Shown one piece after another: positions 55,260 through 64,000 of a DNA stretch of 64,000 nucleotides (the first letter of the stretch is position 1; every line of letters starts with the position of its first letter). The stretch is taken from NCBI RefSeq assembly GCF_900111345.1, contig NZ_FOGY01000009.1:62001-126000 (forward strand), given 5' to 3'. This stretch comes from Psychrobacillus sp. OK032. Lineage in GTDB: Bacteria; Bacillota; Bacilli; Bacillales_A; Planococcaceae. Below the pieces are notes generated by a model, which saw only the letters and a program-made list of their open reading frames with translations, did no database searches and was not told where the DNA came from. A program made the position numbers and the translations under genes.

Positions 55260-55298
55260 ATGTGTCGTGTGTTGCCACATATACTCCTCACAACAGAA

Positions 55299-55331
55299 AG
55301 GGTGTTCCGCTCAAATTGAGTGGAACACCCT
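55299..55331. terminator. Terminator 1 of the esterase gene
   Basis: A stem of 14-16 bp (55299-55314 with 55316-55331, one G-U) just past the esterase stop. Confidence 0.8.
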
Positions 55332-55344
55332 CTCTTGTTTTGGA

Positions 55345-56211
55345 TCAATTGTCTTCTTGAAGATGCTTTCTTAGAAACTGAATGACATGATCAAATGCAT
55401 TTTGCACTGTTGCACTTTGCCAATCTTCATCAAATACGTGTTTTCCGTTTGGAATAGTAATCAATTGGTTTTCTACTCCAGATTTCGTCAATGCTTCGGA
55501 CATCAATACTGATTGCTCGTATGGGACATCTTCGTCTATTGTTCCGTGTAATAAAAGTGTTGGTGGATAATCCGCATCTAAAGAGTATAACGGGCAAAAC
55601 GACTGAAGCTCTTTTATGTCCATGTCGCTTATTTTCTCCATCCAAACACCATTTTGTCTTGCGTACATATATATAGCGTAACGTTTTTGAATCGGTCCAA
55701 CGGTAATGACTTCATTTGATACGAGCATGTCCGCAAGTTCTTTTGGAACAGCTGTCATTTTTTTATAGTGAGGGCTTGGTTTTAATGCCCACTCTCCAGT
55801 AATATCACCGTATCCATAAAACGAGACAATGGCTTGCGGTTTTGTCTCGAAAGTTCCAGATAAAAGTGCAAGGTAGCCACCAGCAGAGCCGCCAATCATT
55901 GCTATTTTTTCTGGGTTATAGTCAAACTGTTTTATCCCCTCATTCTTTAGCCAGGAAAGTGCGTCCGCAATATCGGTTACTATGTCAGGTATTTTGGTTT
56001 CGGGTGCAAGTCGATAATCAATCGAAAATACATTAAACCCTGCCTGCAAATAAAATTTAACTTGTTCAACTTTAATATCTTCTTTAGATCCCCACAGTAG
56101 ACCGCCACCATGAATATAAACAATGACAGGAGCAAACTGTAGAGTGGTGGGATAAAAATCTGCTTTTATTTCAAATTGTTCACTTTTTTTATAAACGACA
56201 GTTGTTTTCAT
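55345..56211 (-). CDS. Alpha/beta hydrolase, HSL-type esterase
   Basis: 288 residues. Oxyanion motif VYIHGGGLLWG, nucleophile in IGGSAGGYLALLSG, acid in LHGTIDEDVPYEQS and His in IPNGKHVFDEDW make a complete catalytic triad of the hormone-sensitive-lipase/carboxylesterase type. The ATG at 56211 is preferred over GTG 56223; neither has a strong ribosome site. No signal peptide. Substrate unknown. Confidence 0.82.
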   Translation of the reverse strand: MKTTVVYKKSEQFEIKADFYPTTLQFAPVIVYIHGGGLLWGSKEDIKVEQVKFYLQAGFNVFSIDYRLAPETKIPDIVTDIADALSWLKNEGIKQFDYNPEKIAMIGGSAGGYLALLSGTFETKPQAIVSFYGYGDITGEWALKPSPHYKKMTAVPKELADMLVSNEVITVGPIQKRYAIYMYARQNGVWMEKISDMDIKELQSFCPLYSLDADYPPTLLLHGTIDEDVPYEQSVLMSEALTKSGVENQLITIPNGKHVFDEDWQSATVQNAFDHVIQFLRKHLQEDN

Positions 56212-56697
56212 TTGTTGTAACACACACTTTCTATAAAATGGTCAATGTTTTTATTATTATTATCTAACGAACCTTTGAAATCATTCGATTTATGGTTCAG
56301 TATTATTGAATTATATCACAAAAGTAAATTTCCTTTAAATAAGCGGTAAATTAGGAGAATTGCTCATATACGTTGAAAACGGCTCATAAAAAGCCTGAAT
56401 TTAGTTGTATCGAAAGCAACTAAGAAAAGATTAATGATTTTTATCCCTTCATACTAAAGGTGTGACCTTGATTTTATCTACATTATCAAATGAACGGAAT
56501 GTACGTTTTCCTCTCTATATAATTAACTGTTGTACATACATCTTATAGAAAAATACAAGTGAAATACCAAACAATAAGCATTTTCTGAAAGCGCTTGCTA
56601 GATGTTTTGCCATCTATAAATAGAGTGAATTTAGGGAATGACTAATTGTTAGGAAATGATGCTCATATTACATAAATATTGAAGAGGTGTTTTTAGA
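56212..56697. other. Promoter region of the allantoin cluster
   Basis: No gene. TGAAAGCGCTTGCT at 56586-56599 is a cre-like site with two mismatches at the end. The ribosome site GAGGTG is at 56683. Confidence 0.4.
56586..56599 (+). promoter_or_regulatory. cre-like site
   Basis: TGAAAGCGCTTGCT compared with TGWAANCGNTNWCA: twelve of fourteen positions fit. Located 100 bp before the 2-hydroxyacid dehydrogenase gene, so CcpA control of the cluster is possible. Confidence 0.4.
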
Positions 56698-57678
56698 ATG
56701 GCCAAAATTTTAGTTGCAGGAGAAATTCCGCAAAAGGGATTAGACTTGTTAGTAGAAAAGCATGAGGTAGAGGTATTCCCTGGAGAAACATTAATTTCTG
56801 AAGAACAATTAAAAGCACGTATTCAAGGTAAAGATGCCCTATTAAGTTTATTATCAACACCTGTCACAAAAGAAATTATTGATAAAGCACCGAACTTGCA
56901 AATTATCGCAAATTATGGAGCGGGCTTCAATAATGTAGATTTTGAATATGCAGCATCTAAAGGAATCCCCACTACCAATACACCGATTGCCTCTACTGCA
57001 GCAACAGCAGATTTAACGATCGCTCTTTTGTTAGCGGTTGCAAGGAGGGTAGTAGAGGGTGATGAAGTATGCCGAACAGTTGGCTTTAACGGCTGGGCGC
57101 CACTTTATTTCCGAGGGCGTGAAGTAACGGGGAAGACAATTGGGATTGTCGGATTTGGACAAATAGGACAAGCAGTCGCAAAAAGGGCTGCAGCGTTTGA
57201 TATGAAAGTTATATACTACAACCCACGCCGAAAAAGCGAGGAAGTAGAGAAATCCTTAAATGCTACATATGTTTCGTTGGATGAATTATTAACACAAGCT
57301 GATTTTATTACACTTAATTGTTCATATAACCCAAGCATGAAACACATGTTTAGTACGAAACAATTTGACATGATGAAAAGAACCGCCTACTTAATAAACT
57401 GTGCACGTGGTCCAATTGTAGAAGAAGCAGCTCTTATAGAGGCTTTGAATGAAAAAACAATTGAAGGTGCAGCATTAGATGTATTTGAATTTGAACCTTC
57501 TATTGGAGAAGGCTTGAAAAAACTAAACAATGTTGTTTTAACACCTCATATTGGTAACGCCACATTTGAAGCACGAGATGCGATGGCAGTAATGGCTGCT
57601 GAAAACATTGTAAAAGTATTAAATAATGAGGATCCTCTTTATGTAGTGAACGGTGTAAACAAAGTAAAATCCTGTTAA
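56698..57678 (+). CDS. D-isomer-specific 2-hydroxyacid dehydrogenase
   Basis: 326 residues. The NAD-binding Rossmann motif GIVGFGQIGQAVAKR and catalytic Arg (NCARGPIVEE), Glu (DVFEFEPS) and His (LTPHIGNAT) are all present. ATG after GAGGTG. It opens the allantoin region: purine-ring breakdown ends in glyoxylate, so glyoxylate or hydroxypyruvate reduction is a fair inference, although these enzymes are hard to assign by sequence. Confidence 0.82.
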   Translation: MAKILVAGEIPQKGLDLLVEKHEVEVFPGETLISEEQLKARIQGKDALLSLLSTPVTKEIIDKAPNLQIIANYGAGFNNVDFEYAASKGIPTTNTPIASTAATADLTIALLLAVARRVVEGDEVCRTVGFNGWAPLYFRGREVTGKTIGIVGFGQIGQAVAKRAAAFDMKVIYYNPRRKSEEVEKSLNATYVSLDELLTQADFITLNCSYNPSMKHMFSTKQFDMMKRTAYLINCARGPIVEEAALIEALNEKTIEGAALDVFEFEPSIGEGLKKLNNVVLTPHIGNATFEARDAMAVMAAENIVKVLNNEDPLYVVNGVNKVKSC

Positions 57679-57899
57679 ATCTATTGTGTTCATATAGTTG
57701 AAATAATCATGTTGAAAAACTCTAGGTCTGAATAGCTCAAATTAGTTTGGGAAAAACTATAGAGATTGGTAGGAGTATTGTGATGCAACAACAGAAATAA
57801 GAGAGATCAAAAGAGACATCAGTATAGGCATAAGAATACCCCAGAAAAATTAGTTTTCATTAAGTTAACAGAAAAAAATATCTTTAGGGGGCGATTCCC

Positions 57900-59345
57900 A
57901 TAGAACAGGTAAAGACTCCACCAGAACAAGAACAAACTATTAGTAAAGACTTAATGCCAATTAAGTTAGAGGACCGAAAGTGGGGTATGGGGAACTATTT
58001 TGCCCTTTGGATGGGGTCTGTGCATAACGTACCAGCCTATATAACAATCGGAGGTTTTTTCGCACTTGGGTTATCCGTCGGTCAAGTATTTTGGTCAATT
58101 ATACTTGCGGCCTTCATTTTAGGGGCAATTTTATCTATAGGTGGGCATGCAGGGACAAAGTATGGCGTTCCCACTACTATGTTACTTAAAACATCATTTG
58201 GTACAAGAGGATCAATGGTCCCTGGTGTAATTAGAGGAGTCATTGCAGCAATTATGTGGTTTGGTTTCCAAACGTATGCAGGTAGTCTTGCTGTAACGAT
58301 TTTAATCGGGAAACTGTGGCCTGTATATTTAACATTAGGCGGCGATTGGAATTTCTTTGGTTTAAGTTTACCTGGGTTAATTTCATTCTTATTATTCTGG
58401 GCCGTAAACGTTATGTTTGTTTATGGTGGAATGGGAATCTTGGGGAAATTCACAAAAATACTTTCTCCAATTATTTATATCGTATTTGGAGGAATGGCCA
58501 TTTGGGCTATTAATTTAGCAGGAGGCATTACTCCAATAATACAATATGTACCTAAAGGAATTGAAGGAAATGCGTTGCTCGTTTTCTTAGGATGTGTAAG
58601 TGCTCTCTTAGCAACATGGGCGGCTCCTGCTGTTAGTATTTCAGATTTTACAAGGGAAGCAGTTTCTCAAAAAGTTCAAACAGTTGGGCAAATTGCTGGA
58701 ATCCTTCTTTCATACTTATTATTTGCCTTTGCAAGTATTGCTGTTATCATCGGTTCAGAAATTGCATTTGGTACCCCTATTTGGAACGTACTTGATGTAG
58801 TAGAGAAATTTGATAGCAAATTTGCAATTGCTGTATCAGTATTAACCATTTGTTTGGCAACTTTATCAGTGAATATTACGGGGAATATTGTTCCAGCGGG
58901 TTATCAATTAGCATCGTTGTTCCCGAAAAAATTAACATTCAAATCAGGTGCATTTATTGCAGCACTTGTAGGAATAATAATAATGCCATGGAAGCTCATG
59001 GAAAACTCAACAAGTATTTTCCTTTTCTTGGGAGTTATTGGGGGATTATTAAGCCCAGTACTTGGTATTATGCTTTCTCACTATTTTGTTGTTGCAAAAA
59101 AGCGCATTGATATGAATGGGTTGTATGGTTCAAGCAACAGTTATAGTTATCAAAACGGATTTAACATGCAAGCAATTATTACGCTTATCATTGCTAGCGT
59201 TATTAGTTTAATTGGTCAATTTGTTCCTGTCTTTAAGCCGCTTTACGATATGTCTTTCTTTACAGGGACAATTATTGCTTTCATTCTTTATTCATTGATC
59301 GCTAAAAAAACGATATCTAATCCATTGGAGGATGAAATATCCTAA
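57900..59345 (+). CDS. NCS1-family permease (allantoin/cytosine/purine type)
   Basis: About 481 residues if counted from 57900, twelve membrane helices. KWGMGNYFALWMGSVHNVPAY at the N-terminus is typical of NCS1 transporters such as PucI. The ATG at 57954 has no good ribosome site and would start right at LMPIKLEDR. An in-frame ATA at 57900, eight bases after AGGGGG, gives the usual preceding tail (IEQVKTPPEQEQTISKDLMP). Context with two allantoinases and PucR suggests allantoin uptake. Confidence 0.82.
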   Translation: MEQVKTPPEQEQTISKDLMPIKLEDRKWGMGNYFALWMGSVHNVPAYITIGGFFALGLSVGQVFWSIILAAFILGAILSIGGHAGTKYGVPTTMLLKTSFGTRGSMVPGVIRGVIAAIMWFGFQTYAGSLAVTILIGKLWPVYLTLGGDWNFFGLSLPGLISFLLFWAVNVMFVYGGMGILGKFTKILSPIIYIVFGGMAIWAINLAGGITPIIQYVPKGIEGNALLVFLGCVSALLATWAAPAVSISDFTREAVSQKVQTVGQIAGILLSYLLFAFASIAVIIGSEIAFGTPIWNVLDVVEKFDSKFAIAVSVLTICLATLSVNITGNIVPAGYQLASLFPKKLTFKSGAFIAALVGIIIMPWKLMENSTSIFLFLGVIGGLLSPVLGIMLSHYFVVAKKRIDMNGLYGSSNSYSYQNGFNMQAIITLIIASVISLIGQFVPVFKPLYDMSFFTGTIIAFILYSLIAKKTISNPLEDEIS

Positions 59346-59363
59346 TATTAGGGAGGAACTGTA

Positions 59364-60722
59364 ATGACGTATGATCTAATTATTAAAAATGGAAATGTTG
59401 TATTTCGCGATGGTGTCCGTCAAGTCGATATCGGAGTGAAAAATGAAAAAATCGCTTGCATAGCGGTGGAAATCACAGATGAAGCAAAAGAAGTTATTGA
59501 TGCTAGTGGTCAATATGTAATGCCTGGAATGGTTGACACGCACGTTCATATTAGTGAGCCTGGTCGAACTGAGTGGGAAGGGTTTGAAACAGGATCAAAA
59601 GCAATGGCAGCTGGAGGTACGACAAGTTACGTTGAAATGCCACTGAATGCATTACCAGCAACGATTAATAAAGAAGCGCTTGATCTTAAACTTGATGCTG
59701 CGGTTAACCAAAACTATGTTGACTATGGTTTCTACGGCGGACTTGTACCCGAAAATCTAGATAAACTAGAAGAATTAGCAGGTGCAGGTGTTCTAGCGTT
59801 TAAATGTTTCCTTTCCGATATTACGAGTGATATTCCTGGAGATTTTACTAATGTCGATGATTATACCATGTACAAGGGAATGCAAAAAATAGCAGAATTG
59901 GGTGGGATTTTATGTATCCATGCTGAAAACCCATCAGTTACGTCTAAACTCACTGAAGAAATGATCAGAGAAGGCCGTACATCTGCAGCTGAGTATGTTG
60001 ATTCACGTCCAATTTTCACTGAAGTAGATGCTGTTCAGCGTGCCATTTTGTTTGCAAAGGAAACAGGTTGTAAATTACACTTAGTACACATTAGTACGTC
60101 AGAAGCTATTCAAGTAATTTTAAAAGCGCGTTCGGAAGGGTTAGATGTAACGGTTGAATCTTGTCCACACTATTTTGCGATGACTGCTGAGCAAGTAGCG
60201 GAAATTGGTCCAAAAGCAAAATGTCAGCCGCCAATTCGAAAAGCAAAAGACCAAGCGAAATTATGGGACGAGTTATTGAATGGCAATATTGACTGGTTAA
60301 CTTCTGATCATTCACCATGTACAGAAGACTTGAAACAAGGAAACATATTTGAAGCATGGGGCGGAATTAGCGGGGTTCAAAATAACGTTGATTTAATGTT
60401 TGATTTAGCTGTAAAACAACGTGGTTTAGCAGTAGAAAAGTTTGTCGATTTGATTGCATTTAACCCTGCCGAACGTTTTAAGTTGCCTTATAAAGGGGAA
60501 ATAGCTGTTACCAAAGATGCAGACATTATTTTACTAGATCCAAATCAATCCTATGTTGTGAGAAGAGAAAATCTATATTACAAAAACAAACATAGTGCCT
60601 ATGAGGGCAGAAAAATTGACTGCCGTGTAACGAAAACGATTGTTCGCGGAAATGTAGTTTTCGATTTACAACAAGGAATCGTAGGGGAACCAATCGGAAA
60701 ATTATTATCTACTGTAAAATAA
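59364..60722 (+). CDS. allB: Allantoinase 1
   Basis: 452 residues, cyclic amidohydrolase. Metal site DTHVHISEPGRTEWEG, the carboxylated Lys in LAFKCFLSD, then CIHAENPS, LHLVHISTSEA and WLTSDHSPC. Opens the hydantoin ring of allantoin to allantoate. ATG after GGAGG, 18 bases downstream of the permease. Confidence 0.88.
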   Translation: MTYDLIIKNGNVVFRDGVRQVDIGVKNEKIACIAVEITDEAKEVIDASGQYVMPGMVDTHVHISEPGRTEWEGFETGSKAMAAGGTTSYVEMPLNALPATINKEALDLKLDAAVNQNYVDYGFYGGLVPENLDKLEELAGAGVLAFKCFLSDITSDIPGDFTNVDDYTMYKGMQKIAELGGILCIHAENPSVTSKLTEEMIREGRTSAAEYVDSRPIFTEVDAVQRAILFAKETGCKLHLVHISTSEAIQVILKARSEGLDVTVESCPHYFAMTAEQVAEIGPKAKCQPPIRKAKDQAKLWDELLNGNIDWLTSDHSPCTEDLKQGNIFEAWGGISGVQNNVDLMFDLAVKQRGLAVEKFVDLIAFNPAERFKLPYKGEIAVTKDADIILLDPNQSYVVRRENLYYKNKHSAYEGRKIDCRVTKTIVRGNVVFDLQQGIVGEPIGKLLSTVK

Positions 60723-60765
60723 AATAGGATTTCGAACTTTTCTTAATAAAGGGAGAGCGATTATC

Positions 60766-62097
60766 ATGACAAATTACGATTTAATAATAAGAAATGGTCA
60801 AATTGTAACTTCGAAGTCAGTTGCCAAAGGAGATATTGCGATTAAGGATGGCAAGATTGCCGAAGTATCGATTAATAAAGAAATCAGTGCAACAGGTGCT
60901 AACGAAATAAACGCAGAAGGTCTTCATGTTTTCCCGGGTTTAATAGATTCTCATGTGCATTTTAATGAACCTGGAAGAACGGAATGGGAAGGCGTTGAAA
61001 CAGGCAGTAAAAGCTTGGCTGCGGGCGGAGTAACGACTTATTTTGATATGCCTTTAAATAGTACACCTCCAACAATAAATAAAGAAAATTTAGAATTAAA
61101 AAGAAAACTTTCCGAAGAGAAATCTGTTGTAAACCCGAACTATTGGGGCGGGCTCGTACCGGAAAATATTGATAATCTAAAGGAACTATATGACAATGGT
61201 GTCATCGGCTTTAAAGCATTTATGTCGCCAAGCGGTATAGAGGATTTCCATCATGCTGACGATGAGACGCTTTATAAAGGAATGGAAGAAATCGCCTCTA
61301 TTGGTTCACTACTTGCTGTTCATGCGGAAAGTACAGTAATCTGTGATCAGCTTGCAACGAAGAAGTTACAAGAAGGAAAAACATCTGCACGTGATTTTGT
61401 TGAATCAAGACCGATTATTTCAGAGATAGAAGCTGTACGAAGAATTATTTCTTATGCGGAAGTGACGGGATGTAAATTACATATCGTTCATGCAAGCAGC
61501 AGAAAAGTAGTTCAAATAGTGGAAGAAGCAAAACGCAGAGGCGTAGATGTCACAGTCGAAACATGTGCCCATTATTTATCATTAACCGTAATAGACTTAG
61601 AAGAAAAAGGCGGATTGGCAAAATGCGCGCCTCCTTTACGAGATGAAGATGAGTTAGAAGATTTATGGGTGGCAGTTGCTAATGGTGAAATTGATGTGAT
61701 TTCCTCTGACCATTCTCCAGCGCCGGCTTCAATGAAGACGATTACGGATAATTATTTCGAAGGTTGGGGTGGTATTTCTGGGGCACAATCCACATTTAAT
61801 GTTATGCTAACAGAAGGCTATGCTAAACGTAATCTACCTTTAGAAAAGATTGTTACCTTAATGTCAACCAATCCTGCAAAAATCTTTGGTTTGCAGGGTA
61901 AAGGAGATATTGCTGTTGGTTATAACGCGGATTTCGCAATCGTTAATTTAGATGAAAGCTTTAGATTAGAAAAAGAAGATTTGTTCTATCGTCATCAACA
62001 TTCACCATATGTAGATATGGAATTTAAAGGGAAAGTGAAGACGACCATTGTAAATGGTGAGGTTGTTTATGAAAGCGGTAGTTTTCCAAAATCATAA
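60766..62097 (+). CDS. Allantoinase 2 (paralogue)
   Basis: 443 residues, with the same motifs: DSHVHFNEPGRTEWEG, GFKAFMSPSG, AVHAEST, LHIVHASSRK and VISSDHSPAP. Similar to allantoinase 1 throughout but clearly diverged (for instance FKAF for FKCF). Either a second allantoinase or a relative with altered specificity such as an (S)/(R)-allantoin or other hydantoin hydrolase. ATG after GGGAGAG. Confidence 0.8.
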   Translation: MTNYDLIIRNGQIVTSKSVAKGDIAIKDGKIAEVSINKEISATGANEINAEGLHVFPGLIDSHVHFNEPGRTEWEGVETGSKSLAAGGVTTYFDMPLNSTPPTINKENLELKRKLSEEKSVVNPNYWGGLVPENIDNLKELYDNGVIGFKAFMSPSGIEDFHHADDETLYKGMEEIASIGSLLAVHAESTVICDQLATKKLQEGKTSARDFVESRPIISEIEAVRRIISYAEVTGCKLHIVHASSRKVVQIVEEAKRRGVDVTVETCAHYLSLTVIDLEEKGGLAKCAPPLRDEDELEDLWVAVANGEIDVISSDHSPAPASMKTITDNYFEGWGGISGAQSTFNVMLTEGYAKRNLPLEKIVTLMSTNPAKIFGLQGKGDIAVGYNADFAIVNLDESFRLEKEDLFYRHQHSPYVDMEFKGKVKTTIVNGEVVYESGSFPKS

Positions 62098-62140
62098 AAG
62101 AGTTATTATATTGTGAGTAACATGTAATAAACGGAATACA

Positions 62141-62172
62141 AAGGGCTGAGGCATTTCTCTGCCCTTTTCTTA
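62141..62172 (+). terminator. Terminator after allantoinase 2
   Basis: AAGGGC-T-GAG (62141-62150) pairs with CTC-T-GCCCTT (62157-62166) with one mismatch, then TTCTTAG. pucR may therefore be transcribed partly on its own. Confidence 0.65.
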
Positions 62173-62192
62173 GTAGAGAGGAGGAGAGCTAC

Positions 62193-63857
62193 TTGGAATT
62201 TCGTGTTGAAGATGTTTTGAAATTAGCATCATTAAAAAAGGCAGTTGTATTAAGCGGGGAACAATATCTTCATAAAGTCGTCAAAGGTTCAACCATTATG
62301 GAAGCCCCAGACATAACTGACTGGTTAATAGGTGGGGAACTAATTTTAACAAGTTTATACCCTATTCGTTTTTTTAACGAGAATGAGCAAAAGCAGTTTA
62401 TTGCAAAGTTAGCTGAAAAAGAAGTTAGTGCATTAGTGATTAAAAATCATCGTTTTGTAAAAGAGATTCCCCAGTCCATCATCGATGAAGGGGAAAAGTG
62501 TAAGTTGCCGATTATCCAAATTCCTAAAGAAGTCCCATATGTTGACATTCTGTATCCTGTGATGGGAGAAATTTTAAATACTCAAGTAAAAAAACTTCAG
62601 TATTATAAAGAAATCCATGACCAGTTTACATCTTTATCGTTGGCTGATGAAAGTCCAGAAAAAATCATTGAGACATTAGAAAAACTAATTGGAAATCCTG
62701 TCGCCTTATTTGACCGAAATTTCTCTTGTTTAGCTTCCACACTCCCTTTTCTAACTAATTTCGAAATTGTTGCAAAGAATTATCATTTTGACAAAACAGA
62801 AGAGATGAAATTTCCGCATTACCGTCAAGTCGTTAAGTACCTTGAACAAAAAGAGAAAATTGGACACCAAATAGTCGTTCCAATTGAAACGATTAATCAT
62901 ATAAAAACTTACCTATTAATTGGTGAAATGAATAAGCCTTTGGAAGAACTTGATTTTATTGCAGTTGAAAATGCTGCAAACTCGCTTTCGCTTGAATTAG
63001 TCAAAAGATTTGCTGTGGCAGAAGTAGACAAACGATTTAAAAATGATTTACTGGAACAATTAATTGAGGGAAAATTACCTTCCAATATTCTTTACCAAGA
63101 TGCCAATTTAATTGGTTGGGATATTGAAGGATCATTTGCAGTTGTTTTATTCAAAATAAGCAAAAACAATGAACTGATCTCTTCGAAACAAGTGAAACGA
63201 GGAATATCCAATGGCAATGAAGAGACATTGCTTCACGAAGCTATTTATCAGTATTTACCAAAAGCGATTATTGGTAGTAAAAGCGGATTAAAAGTGGTGC
63301 TCTGGAAAGTCGAAATAGAGGATAGAGAATGGTTGATCAAAATGAAAGAAAGAGTATCGACTATCTTAGATTTAGTGAAAAAACAAAATAGCGAAATAAT
63401 TATTCAAGTCGGGATAGGAACGCTATCAGAACATATTAATAATATTTCCGAAAGTTATATAAAGGCTCAAGATGCGTTGGAATTTGGAGAGGTTTTAAAT
63501 GGTAAAGAATCCATTACATCTTATTCTGAATTAGGGGTCTTTAGGATGCTGGGCAAGTTCACTAATTCCGAGGAGTTAAAGACTTTTATTCCAGCATCTT
63601 TACAAATACTGCTAGATTATCAGCAGGCAAATAAAACAGATTTGTTAACCACATTAAAAGTTTTTTTACAGTGCAATCAAAATGCGACAAAAGCATCCCA
63701 ACTTCTTTTTATCCACCATAAAACAGTCGTCTATCGTATTGAACGAATCAAGGAAATTACAGGGATGGATTTTGAGAACGCTGAAGAAGTGTTATTAGTT
63801 CAAATTGGATTAAAGATTACCGAACTTCTAGAACGGGAAAAAATCCATAAGTATTGA
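62193..63857 (+). CDS. pucR: PucR-family transcriptional regulator
   Basis: 554 residues: an N-terminal PucR sensing domain (about 1-125, VEDVLKLASLKKAVVLSGEQ), a central CdaR/GGDEF-like domain (about 280-420) and a C-terminal helix-turn-helix (LQCNQNATKASQLLFIHHKTVV'YRIERIKEITG, about 495-530). TTG start at 62193 after GAGGAGAG. PucR activates purine catabolism in B. subtilis with allantoin, allantoate or ureidoglycolate as effectors; its place behind two allantoinases supports that. Confidence 0.88.
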   Translation: MEFRVEDVLKLASLKKAVVLSGEQYLHKVVKGSTIMEAPDITDWLIGGELILTSLYPIRFFNENEQKQFIAKLAEKEVSALVIKNHRFVKEIPQSIIDEGEKCKLPIIQIPKEVPYVDILYPVMGEILNTQVKKLQYYKEIHDQFTSLSLADESPEKIIETLEKLIGNPVALFDRNFSCLASTLPFLTNFEIVAKNYHFDKTEEMKFPHYRQVVKYLEQKEKIGHQIVVPIETINHIKTYLLIGEMNKPLEELDFIAVENAANSLSLELVKRFAVAEVDKRFKNDLLEQLIEGKLPSNILYQDANLIGWDIEGSFAVVLFKISKNNELISSKQVKRGISNGNEETLLHEAIYQYLPKAIIGSKSGLKVVLWKVEIEDREWLIKMKERVSTILDLVKKQNSEIIIQVGIGTLSEHINNISESYIKAQDALEFGEVLNGKESITSYSELGVFRMLGKFTNSEELKTFIPASLQILLDYQQANKTDLLTTLKVFLQCNQNATKASQLLFIHHKTVVYRIERIKEITGMDFENAEEVLLVQIGLKITELLEREKIHKY

Positions 63858-63919
63858 CTTCATTCAGCAGAAACCTCACACTTCTATAAGTGGCGAGATG
63901 AATGTAAAATAGTTAATGC

Positions 63920-63948
63920 ATTCAGTGGAGGGTCAACTCCGGCTGAAT
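63920..63948 (+). terminator. Hairpin after pucR
   Basis: ATTCAG-GGAG (63920-63930) pairs with CTCC-CTGAAT (63937-63948) with small bulges. The T tract is short. Confidence 0.5.
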
Positions 63949-63956
63949 TTCAAGGA

Positions 63957-64000
63957 ACTCAGGCTAAGATCGCCGCGTCCTGCGGCAATGCCTGAGTGAC
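63957..64000. repeat. Palindromic repeat element, cut by the window end
   Basis: An outer pair ACTCAGGC (63957-63964) and GCCTGAGT (63990-63997) encloses CCGC-GTCCT-GCGG (63973-63985). Same outer arms and the same loop type as the array upstream of groES at 33356. Confidence 0.75.

Overview
The window is AT-rich DNA from a low-GC, probably endospore-forming Bacillota. The Bacillaceae/Planococcaceae group (Psychrobacillus, Lysinibacillus or Sporosarcina-like) fits best. The reasons are strong Shine-Dalgarno sites, frequent TTG/GTG starts, the gene order tsaE-tsaB-rimI-tsaD / ydiF-like ABC-F / rex, a CIRCE-controlled groESL, a full Ni-urease operon and several small Tyr/Pro/His-rich coat-like proteins. 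No rRNA, tRNA or CRISPR array was seen.

Layout. (1) 1-7.5 kb: the tail of a LysE-type exporter, then a catechol ortho-cleavage (beta-ketoadipate) cluster: an IclR regulator diverging from catA, then enol-lactonase, a CMD-family protein, CoA-transferase A/B, catB and thiolase. Two nearly identical 36-bp operator candidates and a cre site lie in its promoters. No classical muconolactone isomerase (CatC) is present. (2) 7.8-8.6 kb: a LysM-3D cell-wall protein. (3) 9-15.4 kb: a tightly overlapping seven-gene operon with an ABC importer (binding lipoprotein, two permeases, ATPase), a cytoplasmic phosphodiesterase-like enzyme, a DeoR regulator and a PHP phosphoesterase. It probably imports and cleaves an organophosphorus compound. 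(4) 16-20 kb: an acyltransferase, a urea transporter flanked by a duplicated small gene, and a group II intron 3' remnant. (5) 20.2-25.8 kb: ureABCEFGD plus a nickel permease. (6) 26-33 kb: yugN, the t6A genes, a DnaA-box cluster, ABC-F, rex and a CPBP protease. (7) 33.3-36 kb: groES-groEL, with palindromic repeat elements upstream and between the two genes.

(8) 36-48 kb: an accessory region beginning at the groEL 3' end. It holds four decayed tyrosine-recombinase C-termini, all on the minus strand, each 50-110 bp to the right of a copy of the groEL tail or a degenerate relative. Cargo between them includes coat-like proteins, a cupin, a ferritin, a creatinase-like M24 protein, an SF0329-like protein, an aromatic-acid-exporter-like protein, YczE and a secreted protein with 26-residue repeats. 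(9) 48-51 kb: a PAS/degenerate-GGDEF/EAL phosphodiesterase overlapping a HemAT-type globin sensor. (10) 51.5-56.2 kb: YmaF, a coat-like peptide, a membrane protein, a PQQ-type sugar dehydrogenase homologue and an esterase. (11) 56.7-63.9 kb: an allantoin cluster (2-hydroxyacid dehydrogenase, NCS1 permease, two tandem allantoinases, PucR regulator). The window ends inside another palindromic repeat.

Together the genes describe a soil-type organism that uses aromatic acids, purine breakdown products and urea, and probably organophosphorus compounds. All functions are inferred from sequence motifs and gene context read by eye; no database search was run.
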